Both the position numbers and the translations under genes were made by a program. The notes beneath the pieces were generated by a model, which did not search any database, was not told the origin of the DNA, and saw only the letters and a list, made by a program, of their open reading frames with translations. A stretch of DNA of 64,000 bases from an uncultured Eubacteriales bacterium (GTDB lineage Bacteria > Bacillota > Clostridia > Peptostreptococcales > Anaerovoracaceae), in assembly GCA_902795135.1 (NCBI GenBank), contig CADBJW010000008.1:31710-95709 (forward strand), read 5' to 3'. Below are positions 33,127-45,380 of this stretch, in pieces (the stretch's first letter is position 1; each line of letters starts with the position of its first letter).

Positions 33127-34170
33127 ATGGACTACGAAGAGAGAATAACATCGGCAGAATTAGGTCAGGGAGAGGAACGGACGGAGTTCACTCTGCGGCC
33201 GCAGAAACTGCATGACTATATCGGACAGGGATCCGTAACGGACAATCTGAAAATCTTTATCGACGCAGCAAAAATGAGAAATGAGCCGTTGGATCACGTG
33301 TTGTTTTATGGGCCTCCGGGTCTTGGGAAAACGACGCTGGCAGGAATCATTGCCAATGAAATGGGCGTTGACATTCGCATTACCTCCGGACCGGCCATTG
33401 AACGGGCCGGCGATCTAGCGGCTATCTTAACCAATCTGAATGAAAATGACGTTTTGTTCATTGATGAAATACACCGGCTCAACCGGTCTGTCGAAGAGGT
33501 TTTGTACTCGGCCATGGAGGATTATGCCCTGGATATCATTATCGGGAAAGGACCTTCCGCCAGATCCATTCGTCTTGATATCGCTAAATTTACCCTGATT
33601 GGAGCAACCACACGGGCAGGAAGCCTCAGTGCGCCTTTGCGGGACCGGTTTGGGGTCAGCTGCAAATTCGAAATGTATACGACCGAAGAGCTGGCGGAAA
33701 TCATTCGACGTACGGCCAGCCTGCTGGAGGTCAGCGTCGATGACCAGTCGGTACTGGAAATGGCCAAGCGCTCCCGGGGAACCCCGAGAATCGCCAACCG
33801 GATCCTGAAGCGTGTTCGGGACTTTTCACAAGTTATCGGGGACGGCAATATCAACATGGATATTACATCCAGAGCTCTCGACGCATTGGGCGTTGACTAT
33901 TTAGGACTGGAGAACCTGGACCGGGAAATCTTAAAAACGATCATTTACAGATTTGACGGAGGTCCGGTAGGAATCGATACAATTGCTGCCTCAATCGGGG
34001 AAGAACGTGTTACAATAGAAGACGTATATGAACCGTACCTGATCCAAGCCGGCCTTCTGAACCGGACCAAAAAAGGCAGAGTGGTTTCAAAGAAAGCCTA
34101 TGCCCACCTTGGTATCGATTACGAGGGAGAGGGTGCCGCGGATCAGATGAGCATGGACCTTGAGGAATGA
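33127..34170 (+). CDS. ruvB: Holliday junction branch migration helicase RuvB
   Basis: An AAA+ motor of 347 residues that drives branch migration with RuvA. Seen: [19 protein letters not shown], Walker [16 protein letters not shown], Walker [16 protein letters not shown], sensor [18 protein letters not shown], and the C-terminal winged helix ([19 protein letters not shown]). Full length. It stops one base before the queA ATG. Confidence 0.97.
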   Translation: MDYEERITSAELGQGEERTEFTLRPQKLHDYIGQGSVTDNLKIFIDAAKMRNEPLDHVLFYGPPGLGKTTLAGIIANEMGVDIRITSGPAIERAGDLAAILTNLNENDVLFIDEIHRLNRSVEEVLYSAMEDYALDIIIGKGPSARSIRLDIAKFTLIGATTRAGSLSAPLRDRFGVSCKFEMYTTEELAEIIRRTASLLEVSVDDQSVLEMAKRSRGTPRIANRILKRVRDFSQVIGDGNINMDITSRALDALGVDYLGLENLDREILKTIIYRFDGGPVGIDTIAASIGEERVTIEDVYEPYLIQAGLLNRTKKGRVVSKKAYAHLGIDYEGEGAADQMSMDLEE

Positions 34171-34171
34171 C

Positions 34172-35281
34172 ATGAGAATAGAAGATTTCGATTATAATTT
34201 ACCGGAAGAATTGATTGCACAGAAGCCTGCTGACCGTAGGGACAGTTCCAGGCTTCTTGTTGTACACAGGCAAAAGTTAAAGGATGGAGGCTGGGCTGAC
34301 ATCCATATTGAGCATAAGCATTTTTATGATATTTTGGAGTATCTGAAGCCGGGTGACTGCCTGGTGCTCAACGATTCCAAAGTATTGCCAGCCAGACTGT
34401 TTGGCACGAAAGAAGCGAAAATGCCCGGGACAAAAGGCGCCCATGTGGAGTTTTTGCTTGTCAAACGAATGGAAGGGGACGAATGGGAGACCATGGTCAA
34501 ACCGGGCAAGCGGCTTCATCCCGGGGACAGCGTAGTATTTAGCGGACCGGGAAGCGATTTGCCGGATGCGCCGTTGCTAAAGGCGGACATCATCGGGTAC
34601 GGCAAGGACGGAACCCGGATTGCACGATTTTCCTATGATGGCATTTTTATGGAACGTCTGGAGGAAATCGGTAGCATGCCGCTGCCGCCATACATTGAAC
34701 GGCCGTCTGAGGAAGAAGATAAGGACCGCTATCAAACGGTTTACTGCCGGGAAGAAGGCTCTGTGGCCGCGCCGACTGCGGGTCTGCATTTTACCGAGGA
34801 GCTTTTGCAAAAGGCACAGGACAAAGGCGTTGAGCTTGCCTATGTTACGCTGCATGTGGGAATCGGAACCTTCCGGCCGGTGAAAGTAGAAAACATCGAA
34901 GAGCATTCGATGCACTTTGAAGAATATAGCATCAGTGAGGAAGCAGCCGCAACGATCAACCGGGCAAAGCGGGAAGGCCGGCGTGTTATCAGCGTTGGGA
35001 CGACCTCCTGCCGAACCGTCGAGAGCGCCGCACACTGGTCCGAAGAGCACCAGTGCTGGCAGGTTGCAGCAGGCGAAAACAGTACGGGAATTTTTATCTA
35101 TCCCGGCTATCAATTCAAGATCATCGAAAGCCTGATCACCAATTTCCATCTGCCGAAATCGACGCTCATCATGCTCATATCCGCACTCTACGACAGAGAA
35201 AAAATCCTGGAAATCTACGACGAAGCCGTCCGGGAGCGCTACCGCTTTTTCTCTTACGGCGACGCCATGTTCCTCGAATAA
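34172..35281 (+). CDS. queA: S-adenosylmethionine:tRNA ribosyltransferase-isomerase
   Basis: A protein of 369 residues. It transfers the ribosyl part of SAM to preQ1 in tRNA, forming epoxyqueuosine. Seen: [77 protein letters not shown], and [19 protein letters not shown]. The ATG at 34172 has TGAGGA five bases before it; a TTG at 34160 is also in frame. Slightly longer than the usual 340-350 because of an insertion near residue 75 ([15 protein letters not shown]). Coupled with ruvB upstream and tgt downstream. Confidence 0.96.
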   Translation: MRIEDFDYNLPEELIAQKPADRRDSSRLLVVHRQKLKDGGWADIHIEHKHFYDILEYLKPGDCLVLNDSKVLPARLFGTKEAKMPGTKGAHVEFLLVKRMEGDEWETMVKPGKRLHPGDSVVFSGPGSDLPDAPLLKADIIGYGKDGTRIARFSYDGIFMERLEEIGSMPLPPYIERPSEEEDKDRYQTVYCREEGSVAAPTAGLHFTEELLQKAQDKGVELAYVTLHVGIGTFRPVKVENIEEHSMHFEEYSISEEAAATINRAKREGRRVISVGTTSCRTVESAAHWSEEHQCWQVAAGENSTGIFIYPGYQFKIIESLITNFHLPKSTLIMLISALYDREKILEIYDEAVRERYRFFSYGDAMFLE

Positions 35282-35315
35282 TGTTAGACACTTTTTTCAC
35301 ACTGGAGGTTAATGA

Positions 35316-37896
<2,581 letters not shown>

Positions 37897-37982
37897 TTGT
37901 TAGCGGAGCTATAGGGTTCCAAGTCGTGGGCAGAGCTTGTCTCAAGGCCCGGCGGGTTTGGAAGTTGTAACATAACGAGAAC

Positions 37983-38011
37983 GGGAGGGCGAAGGCCCTC
38001 CCAATTTTTTT
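37983..38011 (+). terminator. Terminator after rlmD
   Basis: GGGAGGGC-GAAG-GCCCTCCC is a perfect 8-bp hairpin with a tetraloop, followed by seven Ts. Confidence 0.92.
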
Positions 38012-38026
38012 CCGACAAGGGGAAAC

Positions 38027-38587
38027 TTATCCTAAGCGTGTTCCCCAGCCATACTGACTGAATTCTGATAGGAATGCTTCTGGTCTGTTTCCCAGGTAGA
38101 TGAAGCATTGTCCTTGCATCGGTGCAGATTCTATATGACCTGGCTTCATGAATCGTAAGCGGCCAGTATGAAAGACGATCGCGGATGCGTGGGTGGCTAT
38201 CTGTTTGAACCAGCCCGTTTCCGTAGCGTTATTGACCAGAACAATAGCCTGATTGATGTCGGAATCAAGTAGCTTATCAATGAACTTAGAAACTTGGCTG
38301 AATGGAGGGTTAAGCCATATATTGCCAGTCCAAGATTGTGATAGCCCATCGACTTCGAGCGAGTAGTATTTACTTGCTTTAACGATCTTGTTTGCTTCCT
38401 CACATGAGGCGGGATCTAAATCGATATCCAATTCAGCCATCTCTTCAACTTCTATTTTTTGAATTTCAACCCCAGGTTTTGATTGCATTCCTATAATGAC
38501 ATCATCTAATCGAACATCCAAAAAAGTTTCATCTCCATAAGACTTTATATACTTTCCATTCTCCTGTTCTTCATAAAACAACTTCAT
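38027..38587 (-). CDS. Phage-type DNA N6-adenine methyltransferase (Dam, PF05869-like)
   Basis: A protein of 186 residues. The C-terminal 120 residues match phage Dam methylases: LDIDLDPASCEEANKIVKA, YYSLEVDGLSQSWTGNIW, the catalytic LNPPFSQ, and a late GQCFIYLGNRPEAF. The first 60 residues are acidic and not recognised. AAGGAGGA precedes the ATG at 38587, whose first bases overlap the stop of a 22-codon reading frame. No restriction enzyme, integrase or phage structural gene is near. It is opposite in strand to the surrounding genes and more AT-rich, with AAA, AAT and ATT codons common, so it is probably acquired DNA. It stops 16 bases from the rlmD terminator. Confidence 0.8.
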   Translation of the reverse strand: MKLFYEEQENGKYIKSYGDETFLDVRLDDVIIGMQSKPGVEIQKIEVEEMAELDIDLDPASCEEANKIVKASKYYSLEVDGLSQSWTGNIWLNPPFSQVSKFIDKLLDSDINQAIVLVNNATETGWFKQIATHASAIVFHTGRLRFMKPGHIESAPMQGQCFIYLGNRPEAFLSEFSQYGWGTRLG

Positions 38588-38652
38588 TGATCGTCCTCCT
38601 TCGTTACAGTGAGCACGGCAAACAGAATCAGTTTTTTGATTAAGGTTTTCAT
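38584..38652 (-). CDS. Small hydrophobic ORF translationally coupled to the methylase
   Basis: A reading frame of 22 codons, MKTLIKKLILFAVLTVTKE plus three residues, beginning at the ATG at 38652 with GGGAGA eight bases upstream. Its TGA overlaps the methylase ATG (ATGA). It is a short lysine-capped hydrophobic peptide. It could be a real small membrane peptide or only a coupling leader that sets methylase translation. No homology is claimed. Confidence 0.4.
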   Translation of the reverse strand: MKTLIKKLILFAVLTVTKEDDQ

Positions 38653-38812
38653 GTTCCGATCTCCCTTGGGATATATGCGGATAAAGTATCCGTAGAATGT
38701 GTTCCATCAGTAGTTTACTACAAAACCAGATGGTATAGGAATGTTAATTACAGCGTTCGCGAAATGTCCTTGACCGTGCGCTTTTTTCTTTCCTGGGGGC
38801 TTATGGCGGGTG

Positions 38813-38818
38813 TATAAT
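38813..38818 (+). promoter_or_regulatory. -10 box before the NapH-like gene
   Basis: TATAAT 43 bases upstream of the ATG at 38862; no convincing -35. The remainder of the 38653-38861 gap holds nothing else I can name. Confidence 0.4.
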
Positions 38819-38861
38819 GTACTAGAAAATTGAAAACGGAAATCCTAAAGGTGTATGAACA

Positions 38862-39680
38862 ATGAATAAATATATCATGCCGGTTCTGATACTGGCAATA
38901 TTTGAAGCCATAGCAGTGATTTTATGGCTGACAAAAGATAATTTGTTCTATCTTTTTAATTTCAGTTACATTGGGTTGTCCATATCTCTGGGTGTATTCT
39001 TATATATCCAGAAACACGCTTACGCCCGACGGGTCGTTCAGTTGCTGGTGGGCCTATACATGCTGGTATATCTAGGATTGATCTGTAATGAGAACATGCA
39101 AATGGAAGGCTTCTGGTATTACTTGTTTACCGGTACCTTCGAAGCGGCTACGATCCACTACGCAGTGGCCAAGATCTTTGGCCCGCTTCTCTTCGGAAGA
39201 GGGTGGTGCGGATATGCATGTTGGACCGCCATGGTACTGGATTTTCTGCCATACAAAATCCCGAAACACCCGCGAAAGAAATTGGGCTGGATTCGGTATA
39301 TTGCCTTCGCAGCGTCTTTGATCTTTGTGATGGCGTTATTCCTGGCGAAGGTTGGAAATATAGAGCGCATCATGTTTTGGGCCTTTATAATAGGTAATAT
39401 TGCGTACTATGCGGTGGGGATCGTACTGGCATACGCCTTTCAGGACAATCGGGCCTTTTGCAAATACATCTGCCCGGTTACCGTTTTTCTAAAACCGATG
39501 AGCTACTTTTCGGTCATGCGGATCAAATGCGATTCACAGAAGTGTATCTCCTGCGGCAAGTGCAAAAGCCTTTGCCCTATGAATGTGGATGTTACCGATA
39601 ATAGCAGAAAACGTTCCAATGGGACGGAATGTATTCTATGTATGGAATGCGTCAGAAACTGTCCTCGGAATGCCTTGTAA
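38862..39680 (+). CDS. NapH/MauN-type membrane 4Fe-4S protein
   Basis: A protein of 272 residues with about six hydrophobic segments and a C-terminal double ferredoxin. Seen: RGWCGYACWTAMVLDFLP and NRAFCKYICPV, the paired Cys motifs of the NapH/NosR/CcoG membrane family, then CISCGKCKSLCPMNV and CILCMECVRNCP, two 4Fe-4S sites at the end. It would carry electrons across or along the membrane. No nitrate, nitrous oxide or methylamine genes are near, so the partner is unknown. It stops 5 bases before eutH, implying coupled translation. AAAGGTG is the ribosome site. Confidence 0.82.
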   Translation: MNKYIMPVLILAIFEAIAVILWLTKDNLFYLFNFSYIGLSISLGVFLYIQKHAYARRVVQLLVGLYMLVYLGLICNENMQMEGFWYYLFTGTFEAATIHYAVAKIFGPLLFGRGWCGYACWTAMVLDFLPYKIPKHPRKKLGWIRYIAFAASLIFVMALFLAKVGNIERIMFWAFIIGNIAYYAVGIVLAYAFQDNRAFCKYICPVTVFLKPMSYFSVMRIKCDSQKCISCGKCKSLCPMNVDVTDNSRKRSNGTECILCMECVRNCPRNAL

Positions 39681-39685
39681 AAGTC

Positions 39686-40783
39686 ATGGATCATACGTCA
39701 CTGAGTCAAATCATTATAGATATCATGATCGCATTTATGGTTTTAGGAGCGATCGATAAAATCACCTGCGGCAAACTGAAACTCGGCATGTCAGAGAAGT
39801 TTGAAGAGGGGATCGGAGCCCTTGGCGCACTTACTCTGGCCATGGTTGGGATGATTTGTCTGGCGCCTGCCATTGCGCCGTACATTTTGGCGGTCACAAA
39901 GCCGGTGTACGATTTAATCGGCGCGGACCCGGCCATGTTTGCAGGAACCTTTCTAGCCTGTGATTCCGGTGGATACCCGCTGGCAGCCGCCATGGCTTCG
40001 ACCCATGATATTGCCTGCTATTCGGGCATCATCATGGGAAGTCTTCTGGGAACGGTCATTGTGTTTACCATTCCGGTGGGGCTGGGATTGATACGATTGG
40101 AGGACCGGCCTTTTTTCGCAGAAGGCGTGTTATACGGCGTCATCACCATTCCTTTGGGAGCATTTATCGGCGGATTGGTTGCCGGATTTGATCCGGGGCT
40201 GCTGCTGGTCAACAGTATCCCGACGCTGGTGGTTTCTGTTCTCATCGCCATCGGACTTAAACTAGTTCCAACAGCTATGATTAAGGGATTCAATATGTTC
40301 GGGATCTTTATCACCGGCGTGATCATCTTAGGACTGGTTCTGGCGGCAGTGCGGGAATTCTGCGGCATCGAGATTCTAAAAGGCATGGCCCCGATTTCTG
40401 AAGGATTTGCCGTTGTAGGCAACATTGCCATCATTTTAGCCGGGGCATTTCCGATGATGCACCTGATCACGAAAGTGTGTCACAAATGGTTTGCAAAGGC
40501 CGGGGAGCATATGGGAATCGATGGGGTTTCCATCGCGGGCATGGTTGGCTGTCTGGCCAACTCCATTGTCATGTACCCGACCATGAAGGATATGAACGAC
40601 CGGGGCAAAGTGCTCTGCAATGCTTTTGCGACGGGAGCATCCTTCTGTCTGGGGGATCATCTGGCATTTACCGCCAGTGTCGAGAAAGACGTGATCCCGG
40701 GATTGATTACCGCCCAGCTCATTACCGGCATTACGGCCGTAATGGCAGCGATGGTTTTTACCCGAAAGAAATCGAAACAGTAG
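39686..40783 (+). CDS. eutH: EutH-family ethanolamine transporter-like protein
   Basis: A polytopic membrane protein of 365 residues, about eleven helices. Seen: VLGAIDKITCGKLKLG, LACDSGGYPLAAAMASTHD, VGLGLIRLEDRPFFAEG, and FATGASFCLGDHLAFTA, all typical of EutH, which facilitates ethanolamine uptake. No other eut gene is present in the window, so the transported compound may differ. The ATG at 39686 gives the family N-terminus but lacks a clear Shine-Dalgarno; it depends on coupling with the NapH-like gene five bases upstream. addA follows after 15 bases. Confidence 0.85.
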   Translation: MDHTSLSQIIIDIMIAFMVLGAIDKITCGKLKLGMSEKFEEGIGALGALTLAMVGMICLAPAIAPYILAVTKPVYDLIGADPAMFAGTFLACDSGGYPLAAAMASTHDIACYSGIIMGSLLGTVIVFTIPVGLGLIRLEDRPFFAEGVLYGVITIPLGAFIGGLVAGFDPGLLLVNSIPTLVVSVLIAIGLKLVPTAMIKGFNMFGIFITGVIILGLVLAAVREFCGIEILKGMAPISEGFAVVGNIAIILAGAFPMMHLITKVCHKWFAKAGEHMGIDGVSIAGMVGCLANSIVMYPTMKDMNDRGKVLCNAFATGASFCLGDHLAFTASVEKDVIPGLITAQLITGITAVMAAMVFTRKKSKQ

Positions 40784-40798
40784 GAAAGGAACGAATAA

Positions 40799-43700
40799 AT
40801 GCCAAATTGGACAGAGGATCAATTACGTACCATCGAAACACGTGATAAAAATATTCTGGTTTCGGCAGCAGCCGGTTCCGGCAAAACGGCGGTTTTAGTA
40901 GAACGCATCAAGAAGCTGATCATCGAAGAACAGGTGGATGTGGACCGGTTTCTCATTACGACCTTTACAAAAGCCGCATCCGAAGAAATGCGGCAAAGAC
41001 TGGAAGAAGCCATCCGTAAAGAACTGGCCAAGGACAGCGATGTGGACCGGGCTTTTTTGCTGCGGCAGCTGCAGCTTCTGCCGGGAGCAGCCATAGGGAC
41101 GTTCCATTCCTTCGCCGTGGACATGATCCGGCAGTATTTCTATCTGACCGATCTGGAACCTGGCTTTGCCATTACCGATGAGGTTCAGACGGTGATCATG
41201 AAGCGGGACGCCATCGATCAGGTGTTTGAACAGAGATATGAAGCGCAGCAGCAGGAATTTTATGACTTTCTCAAGCGACACAGCGGCGACCGAAGTGACA
41301 ACGGAATCAAGGAAAGCATCATTCGGATGTACAATAGTCTCCGCAGCATTCCTTTTTATATGGAGTGGGCAAAAGGCCGCACAGAGCTTATGAACACCGA
41401 AAACCCGGTGGAAGCCTTGGGTCTTGGCGAATACATCGCCCGGGAAACCGCTCAGGCTTTTGCAAAAGCCGCGGACTATTTTGATCAGGCGGCAGATCTG
41501 CTGGATTCATCCGAAACCGAAGGACTCTACCGTAAGGCCTCGGAAGACGCAAGGCGGATTCATGAGGCGGTGGAGCAGATCCATGATTACAATGCCATCG
41601 TGGAGTTTTTTGGCAAGTCCTTTCAAACCATGAGGGCGTCAAGTGAAGATAATAAGGAAGCTTACGAGGAAATAAAGCTTGAGGTATCGGATCTTCGTGA
41701 CCAGGGAAAGGCGCTCTTAAACGGCGTGAAGGCGTTCTATACCACAACCCTGGAAGAGGCCAATGAAGATATCCAGGCCGTCTATGAAGATACCGAATTC
41801 ATGGTGGGACTGATTGAAAAGTTTGAAACAGTCTATCGTCAAATGAAGACGGAAGACAACTCCATTGATATGGACGATGTCATGCATTATGCCATTGAGA
41901 TCCTGGAAGACGAAAAAGCGGCCGCCGAACAGAGAGAACGGTTCCGGTATATTTTTGTCGACGAATACCAGGACAGCAATATGCTCCAGGAAACCATCGT
42001 CAACAGAATCGCCAGAACCAACAACCTCTTTATGGTTGGTGATGTAAAACAGAGCATCTATAAATTCCGGCTGGCAGAACCGGAAATCTTTATGGAAAAA
42101 GACCGGCTCTACCGAGAGGAGAACCTGACGGAAAGCATGGTCATCGATTTGAACAAAAACTTCCGAAGCAAATCCAATGTGACGGCAGCGGTCAATTCCG
42201 TATTCGAAAACGTCATGCCTGGATACGATGAAAACGCAATGCTCCATTGTATGGCGCCGGAAGAGGAGCCGGGCTATCCGACGGGGATCCACATCATCAA
42301 TAAGGAAGATCTGGATGAGGATATGGACAGCGGTGAAATCGAAGCCGATGAAGTTGCAGCTATCATCCGGGACGCGGTTGGAAGCCGCATTTACGACGTG
42401 AAATCCCAATCCGACAGGACCGTACAATATCGGGACATTGCAGTACTGGCCAGAGCCAGGGAGTCCGTTGCCGCGATCGAACGGTATCTGAACGACGAGG
42501 GCATTCCGGCCTATGGGGATACGGGAGAAGGTTACTATGAGACCGTGGAAGTGCAGGTGTTTTTGAACCTGCTAAAGGTCATCGACAATACCGAACAGGA
42601 CGTACCGCTTATTTCTGTCATGCGGTCCGCCATATTTGATTTTGACCTTCGGGATCTTGCCAAAATTCGAATCCATCAGCGAGAGGGAAGTTTTTGCGCG
42701 GCGGTAAAAGAATATATGGAAAAAGGGCCGGACCATGATCTCAGGCAAAAGCTTGAGAATCTGTTCCAAACCATTGGATTTTGGAAGGAGCTTGGAAGGA
42801 CGGTGCCTCTTGAAGAACTGGTCCGCACGCTCCTGTATGACACCGGCTATTACGACTATTGCAGCGGATTGCCCGTTGGCCGGCAGAGGATCTCAAACCT
42901 GCAGATGATCGTTGAGAAAACATCGGTGTTTGAGAAAAGCAGCCACAGCGGCTTAAGCGGATTTCTCCGATACATCGAAGCCATGGCCCAGAGCAATACT
43001 TCGGAAGGAGAGGCGAAAACCATCAGCGAAAACGAAGACGTGGTCCGGGTCATGACCGTTCACAAGAGCAAAGGCCTGGAATTTCCAGTCGTGATTTTTA
43101 CCGGCGCGGGCAAATTCATTCGCGGCGGAAGCCGGAATACGGCGCCACTGCATAAAGACTTCGGCATTGGTCTGCCAAGGATCAATAAGGAAGCCCACTG
43201 GAAAAAGAAAACACTGCTGCAGCAGGTCATTTCATCAAAACAGTCTGCAGAGAATTATGAAGAAGCCGTGCGCATTCTGTACGTTGCCATGACCAGAGCC
43301 ATTGACCGGCTTGAAATCGTCGGCAGCATCAAAAATCAAAAGGCATTAAAAGATGAAGTGGATACAGGAAACTACCTGAACATGATTTACGGAAGCCTGA
43401 AGGGCAGCGATACGGCTTACGTCAGCATGCATGAAAGCCGCGACGAGGACGAAGAGCTTACCGCCCGGTCCGGCAAAGCAGGCGATTTGATCCGGCAGAT
43501 TCTGCAGACCGTTGGGCCTGAAAATGATCTGGCGAAAGAAATCGACCGCCGGCTGAGCTTCCAGTATGAGGCACCGGCAGGAGCATCGTCCAAACTCAAA
43601 TACTCCGTGACGGAACTGAACCAGGCGGAACAAAAGGACAGCCCGGGCAGCGATCTCATCGACCGCATTCCGATTGCGGAGTTTGAACCGGATCAGTCCA

Positions 43701-44227
43701 AGCACAAGATGACTGCAGCAGAAGTCGGGACCGTAATGCATCTGATCATGGAGCTGATCGATTTCGCAAAAGCCAGAGATGAGGGCGAAGCATATATTAC
43801 GGCCTTTGCAGACGAACTGGAGGAAAGCGGGAAACTGACACCGGAGGAACGTAAGGCAGTCCGAGTCGGGAAAATTGCAGCCTTTTTTGATACGGAACTG
43901 GGGCGGCGCGCCGCAAAGGCCTTTGAATCCGGAAGGCTCTACCGGGAAAAAGAATTCATCATGGAAAAAGAACTTCAGGGAGAGCGAGCCGTTGTGCAGG
44001 GAATCATCGACTGCTGGTTTGAGGGAGACGAGGGCCCGGTTCTGATCGACTATAAAAACAGCTATGTCGGGAAGAATCATACGATAGAAGACATCCGGCA
44101 AACCTATCAAAAGCAAATCGATATCTATCAGGAAGCATTGGAGGGCGCCCTGGGCAGAGAAGTCCGAGAAACCTATCTGTTCCTTTTTGATCTTGGAGAA
44201 TTCATTCCAATGAAAAATTTGCTATAA
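40799..44227 (+). CDS. addA: AddA subunit of the AddAB helicase-nuclease
   Basis: A UvrD/Rep-type helicase with a C-terminal nuclease, 1142 residues. AddAB processes double-strand breaks for recombination in place of RecBCD. Seen: MPNWTEDQLRTIETRDKN, Walker A VSAAAGSGKTAVLVERI, TTFTKAASEEMRQRL, Walker B VDEYQDSNMLQ, DVKQSIYKFRLAEP, RVMTVHKSKGLEFPVV, LYVAMTRAIDRL, and the nuclease motifs (GIIDCWFEGDEGPVLIDYKNSYV). Full length. AddB, normally the adjacent upstream gene, is not present here; eutH is in its place. An AGGAAAGG site precedes the ATG. Confidence 0.95.
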   Translation: MPNWTEDQLRTIETRDKNILVSAAAGSGKTAVLVERIKKLIIEEQVDVDRFLITTFTKAASEEMRQRLEEAIRKELAKDSDVDRAFLLRQLQLLPGAAIGTFHSFAVDMIRQYFYLTDLEPGFAITDEVQTVIMKRDAIDQVFEQRYEAQQQEFYDFLKRHSGDRSDNGIKESIIRMYNSLRSIPFYMEWAKGRTELMNTENPVEALGLGEYIARETAQAFAKAADYFDQAADLLDSSETEGLYRKASEDARRIHEAVEQIHDYNAIVEFFGKSFQTMRASSEDNKEAYEEIKLEVSDLRDQGKALLNGVKAFYTTTLEEANEDIQAVYEDTEFMVGLIEKFETVYRQMKTEDNSIDMDDVMHYAIEILEDEKAAAEQRERFRYIFVDEYQDSNMLQETIVNRIARTNNLFMVGDVKQSIYKFRLAEPEIFMEKDRLYREENLTESMVIDLNKNFRSKSNVTAAVNSVFENVMPGYDENAMLHCMAPEEEPGYPTGIHIINKEDLDEDMDSGEIEADEVAAIIRDAVGSRIYDVKSQSDRTVQYRDIAVLARARESVAAIERYLNDEGIPAYGDTGEGYYETVEVQVFLNLLKVIDNTEQDVPLISVMRSAIFDFDLRDLAKIRIHQREGSFCAAVKEYMEKGPDHDLRQKLENLFQTIGFWKELGRTVPLEELVRTLLYDTGYYDYCSGLPVGRQRISNLQMIVEKTSVFEKSSHSGLSGFLRYIEAMAQSNTSEGEAKTISENEDVVRVMTVHKSKGLEFPVVIFTGAGKFIRGGSRNTAPLHKDFGIGLPRINKEAHWKKKTLLQQVISSKQSAENYEEAVRILYVAMTRAIDRLEIVGSIKNQKALKDEVDTGNYLNMIYGSLKGSDTAYVSMHESRDEDEELTARSGKAGDLIRQILQTVGPENDLAKEIDRRLSFQYEAPAGASSKLKYSVTELNQAEQKDSPGSDLIDRIPIAEFEPDQSKHKMTAAEVGTVMHLIMELIDFAKARDEGEAYITAFADELEESGKLTPEERKAVRVGKIAAFFDTELGRRAAKAFESGRLYREKEFIMEKELQGERAVVQGIIDCWFEGDEGPVLIDYKNSYVGKNHTIEDIRQTYQKQIDIYQEALEGALGREVRETYLFLFDLGEFIPMKNLL

Positions 44228-44231
44228 ACTA

Positions 44232-44260
44232 TTGACACTGACTCATAAAAATGGTACTTT
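44232..44260 (+). promoter_or_regulatory. Sigma-A-type promoter of the hrcA-dnaK operon
   Basis: TTGACA (44232-44237), a 17-base spacer ending in TGG (extended -10), and TACTTT (44255-44260). Confidence 0.7.
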
Positions 44261-44271
44261 ATGTACAGAGG

Positions 44272-44298
44272 TTAGCACTCGCAGCGATAGAGTGCTAA
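44272..44298. promoter_or_regulatory. CIRCE operator (HrcA binding site)
   Basis: TTAGCACTC, nine bases, GAGTGCTAA: a perfect match to the CIRCE consensus, just downstream of the promoter and 38 bases before the hrcA ATG. Confidence 0.97.
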
Positions 44299-44336
44299 CA
44301 ACAAGACGGAACAAACCGTCTGAAAGGAGGCACGCA

Positions 44337-45380
44337 ATGGATTTAACAGAACGAAAATTAAAAATATTGCAGGCCGTCATCGCTGATTTTATTAGAACCG
44401 CTGAACCGGTTGGGTCGAGAACGATTTCGAAGAATTATGAGCTTGGCAGCCCGGCGACGATCCGAAATGAAATGTCGGATTTGGAGGAACTTGGCTACCT
44501 GACTCATCCGCATACATCCTCCGGTCGTGTTCCTTCGGAGAAGGCTTACAGACTGTATGTCAACGAGCTGATGAAAAAGAGGGAACTGACCCAGGAGCAG
44601 AAGGATGCCATTGCCCGGGATTTGTACTCGAACGTAACAGAACTTGAAAATCTGATTGAAAGAGCGGCTCATGTTCTGTCAGAGATCACCAATCTGACAG
44701 CTTTTGCACTGTCACCGGAAAAAGAACAGGATAAACTGAAATACATCAACCTGCTCCCGGTTGACCCGAAGACTGTGGTTCTCATGCTGGTAGCGGAGAG
44801 CGGTGAAGTCAGCAATACAGCCGTTCGGCTGGACAAACCGGCTTCCGAGGATACGCTTCGGATTCTTGCCAAGAATATGACCTATAACTACAGCGGCAAG
44901 ACACTAAGCGAAGCGCTTACCACGGATATTATCAAGACATTCAAAGCCGATGCGGAGGCGATGGCAATGTTTGAACACAACATCGCGCCAAGCTTTATCA
45001 AGAGTCTGGAAGATATGCTCAACGTCAATCTCTATATGGATGGCCTGACCAATATCTTCTCGCTTCCGGAATACAACGACATCGATAAGGCAAGGAACTT
45101 CTTCGAGCTTGTGAACCGGAAACAGGATATCATGCAAAAGCTCAGCAGCAGAGGCGATGGTGTACTGATCACCATAGGCGGTGAGAATGAAGACGAAGAA
45201 CTTTCGGATTGCAGCGTCATCACAGCAACCTACCATGTGGATGGAAAGTTGGTCGGCAAGCTCGGTGTTATCGGACCAACCCGAATGAAGTATGGCGAAG
45301 TTACATCCGTTGTTGAATATCTTACAGATAATATTAGCAAGGCATTTAGATTGACGGAAGGAGAGGGAGATGACAGTTAA
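44337..45380 (+). CDS. hrcA: Heat-inducible transcription repressor HrcA
   Basis: A protein of 347 residues. It binds CIRCE and represses the chaperone operon until heat stress titrates GroEL. Seen: N-terminal winged helix MDLTERKLKILQAVIADFI, then SRTISKNYELGSPATIRNEMSDLEELGYL and HTSSGRVPSEKAYRLYV. The C-terminal part contains VVLMLVAESGEVSN and ends with GVIGPTRMKYGEVTSVVEYL. The ATG at 44337 has AAAGGAGG before it and lies after CIRCE. It overlaps grpE by 11 bases. Confidence 0.97.
   Translation: MDLTERKLKILQAVIADFIRTAEPVGSRTISKNYELGSPATIRNEMSDLEELGYLTHPHTSSGRVPSEKAYRLYVNELMKKRELTQEQKDAIARDLYSNVTELENLIERAAHVLSEITNLTAFALSPEKEQDKLKYINLLPVDPKTVVLMLVAESGEVSNTAVRLDKPASEDTLRILAKNMTYNYSGKTLSEALTTDIIKTFKADAEAMAMFEHNIAPSFIKSLEDMLNVNLYMDGLTNIFSLPEYNDIDKARNFFELVNRKQDIMQKLSSRGDGVLITIGGENEDEELSDCSVITATYHVDGKLVGKLGVIGPTRMKYGEVTSVVEYLTDNISKAFRLTEGEGDDS

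Noticed and set aside
37897-37982. Possible tRNA fragment or attachment site between rlmD and its terminator
   Set aside because: The GC-rich stretch does not fold as a tRNA arm by eye, and no matching repeat was found on the other side of the methylase gene.
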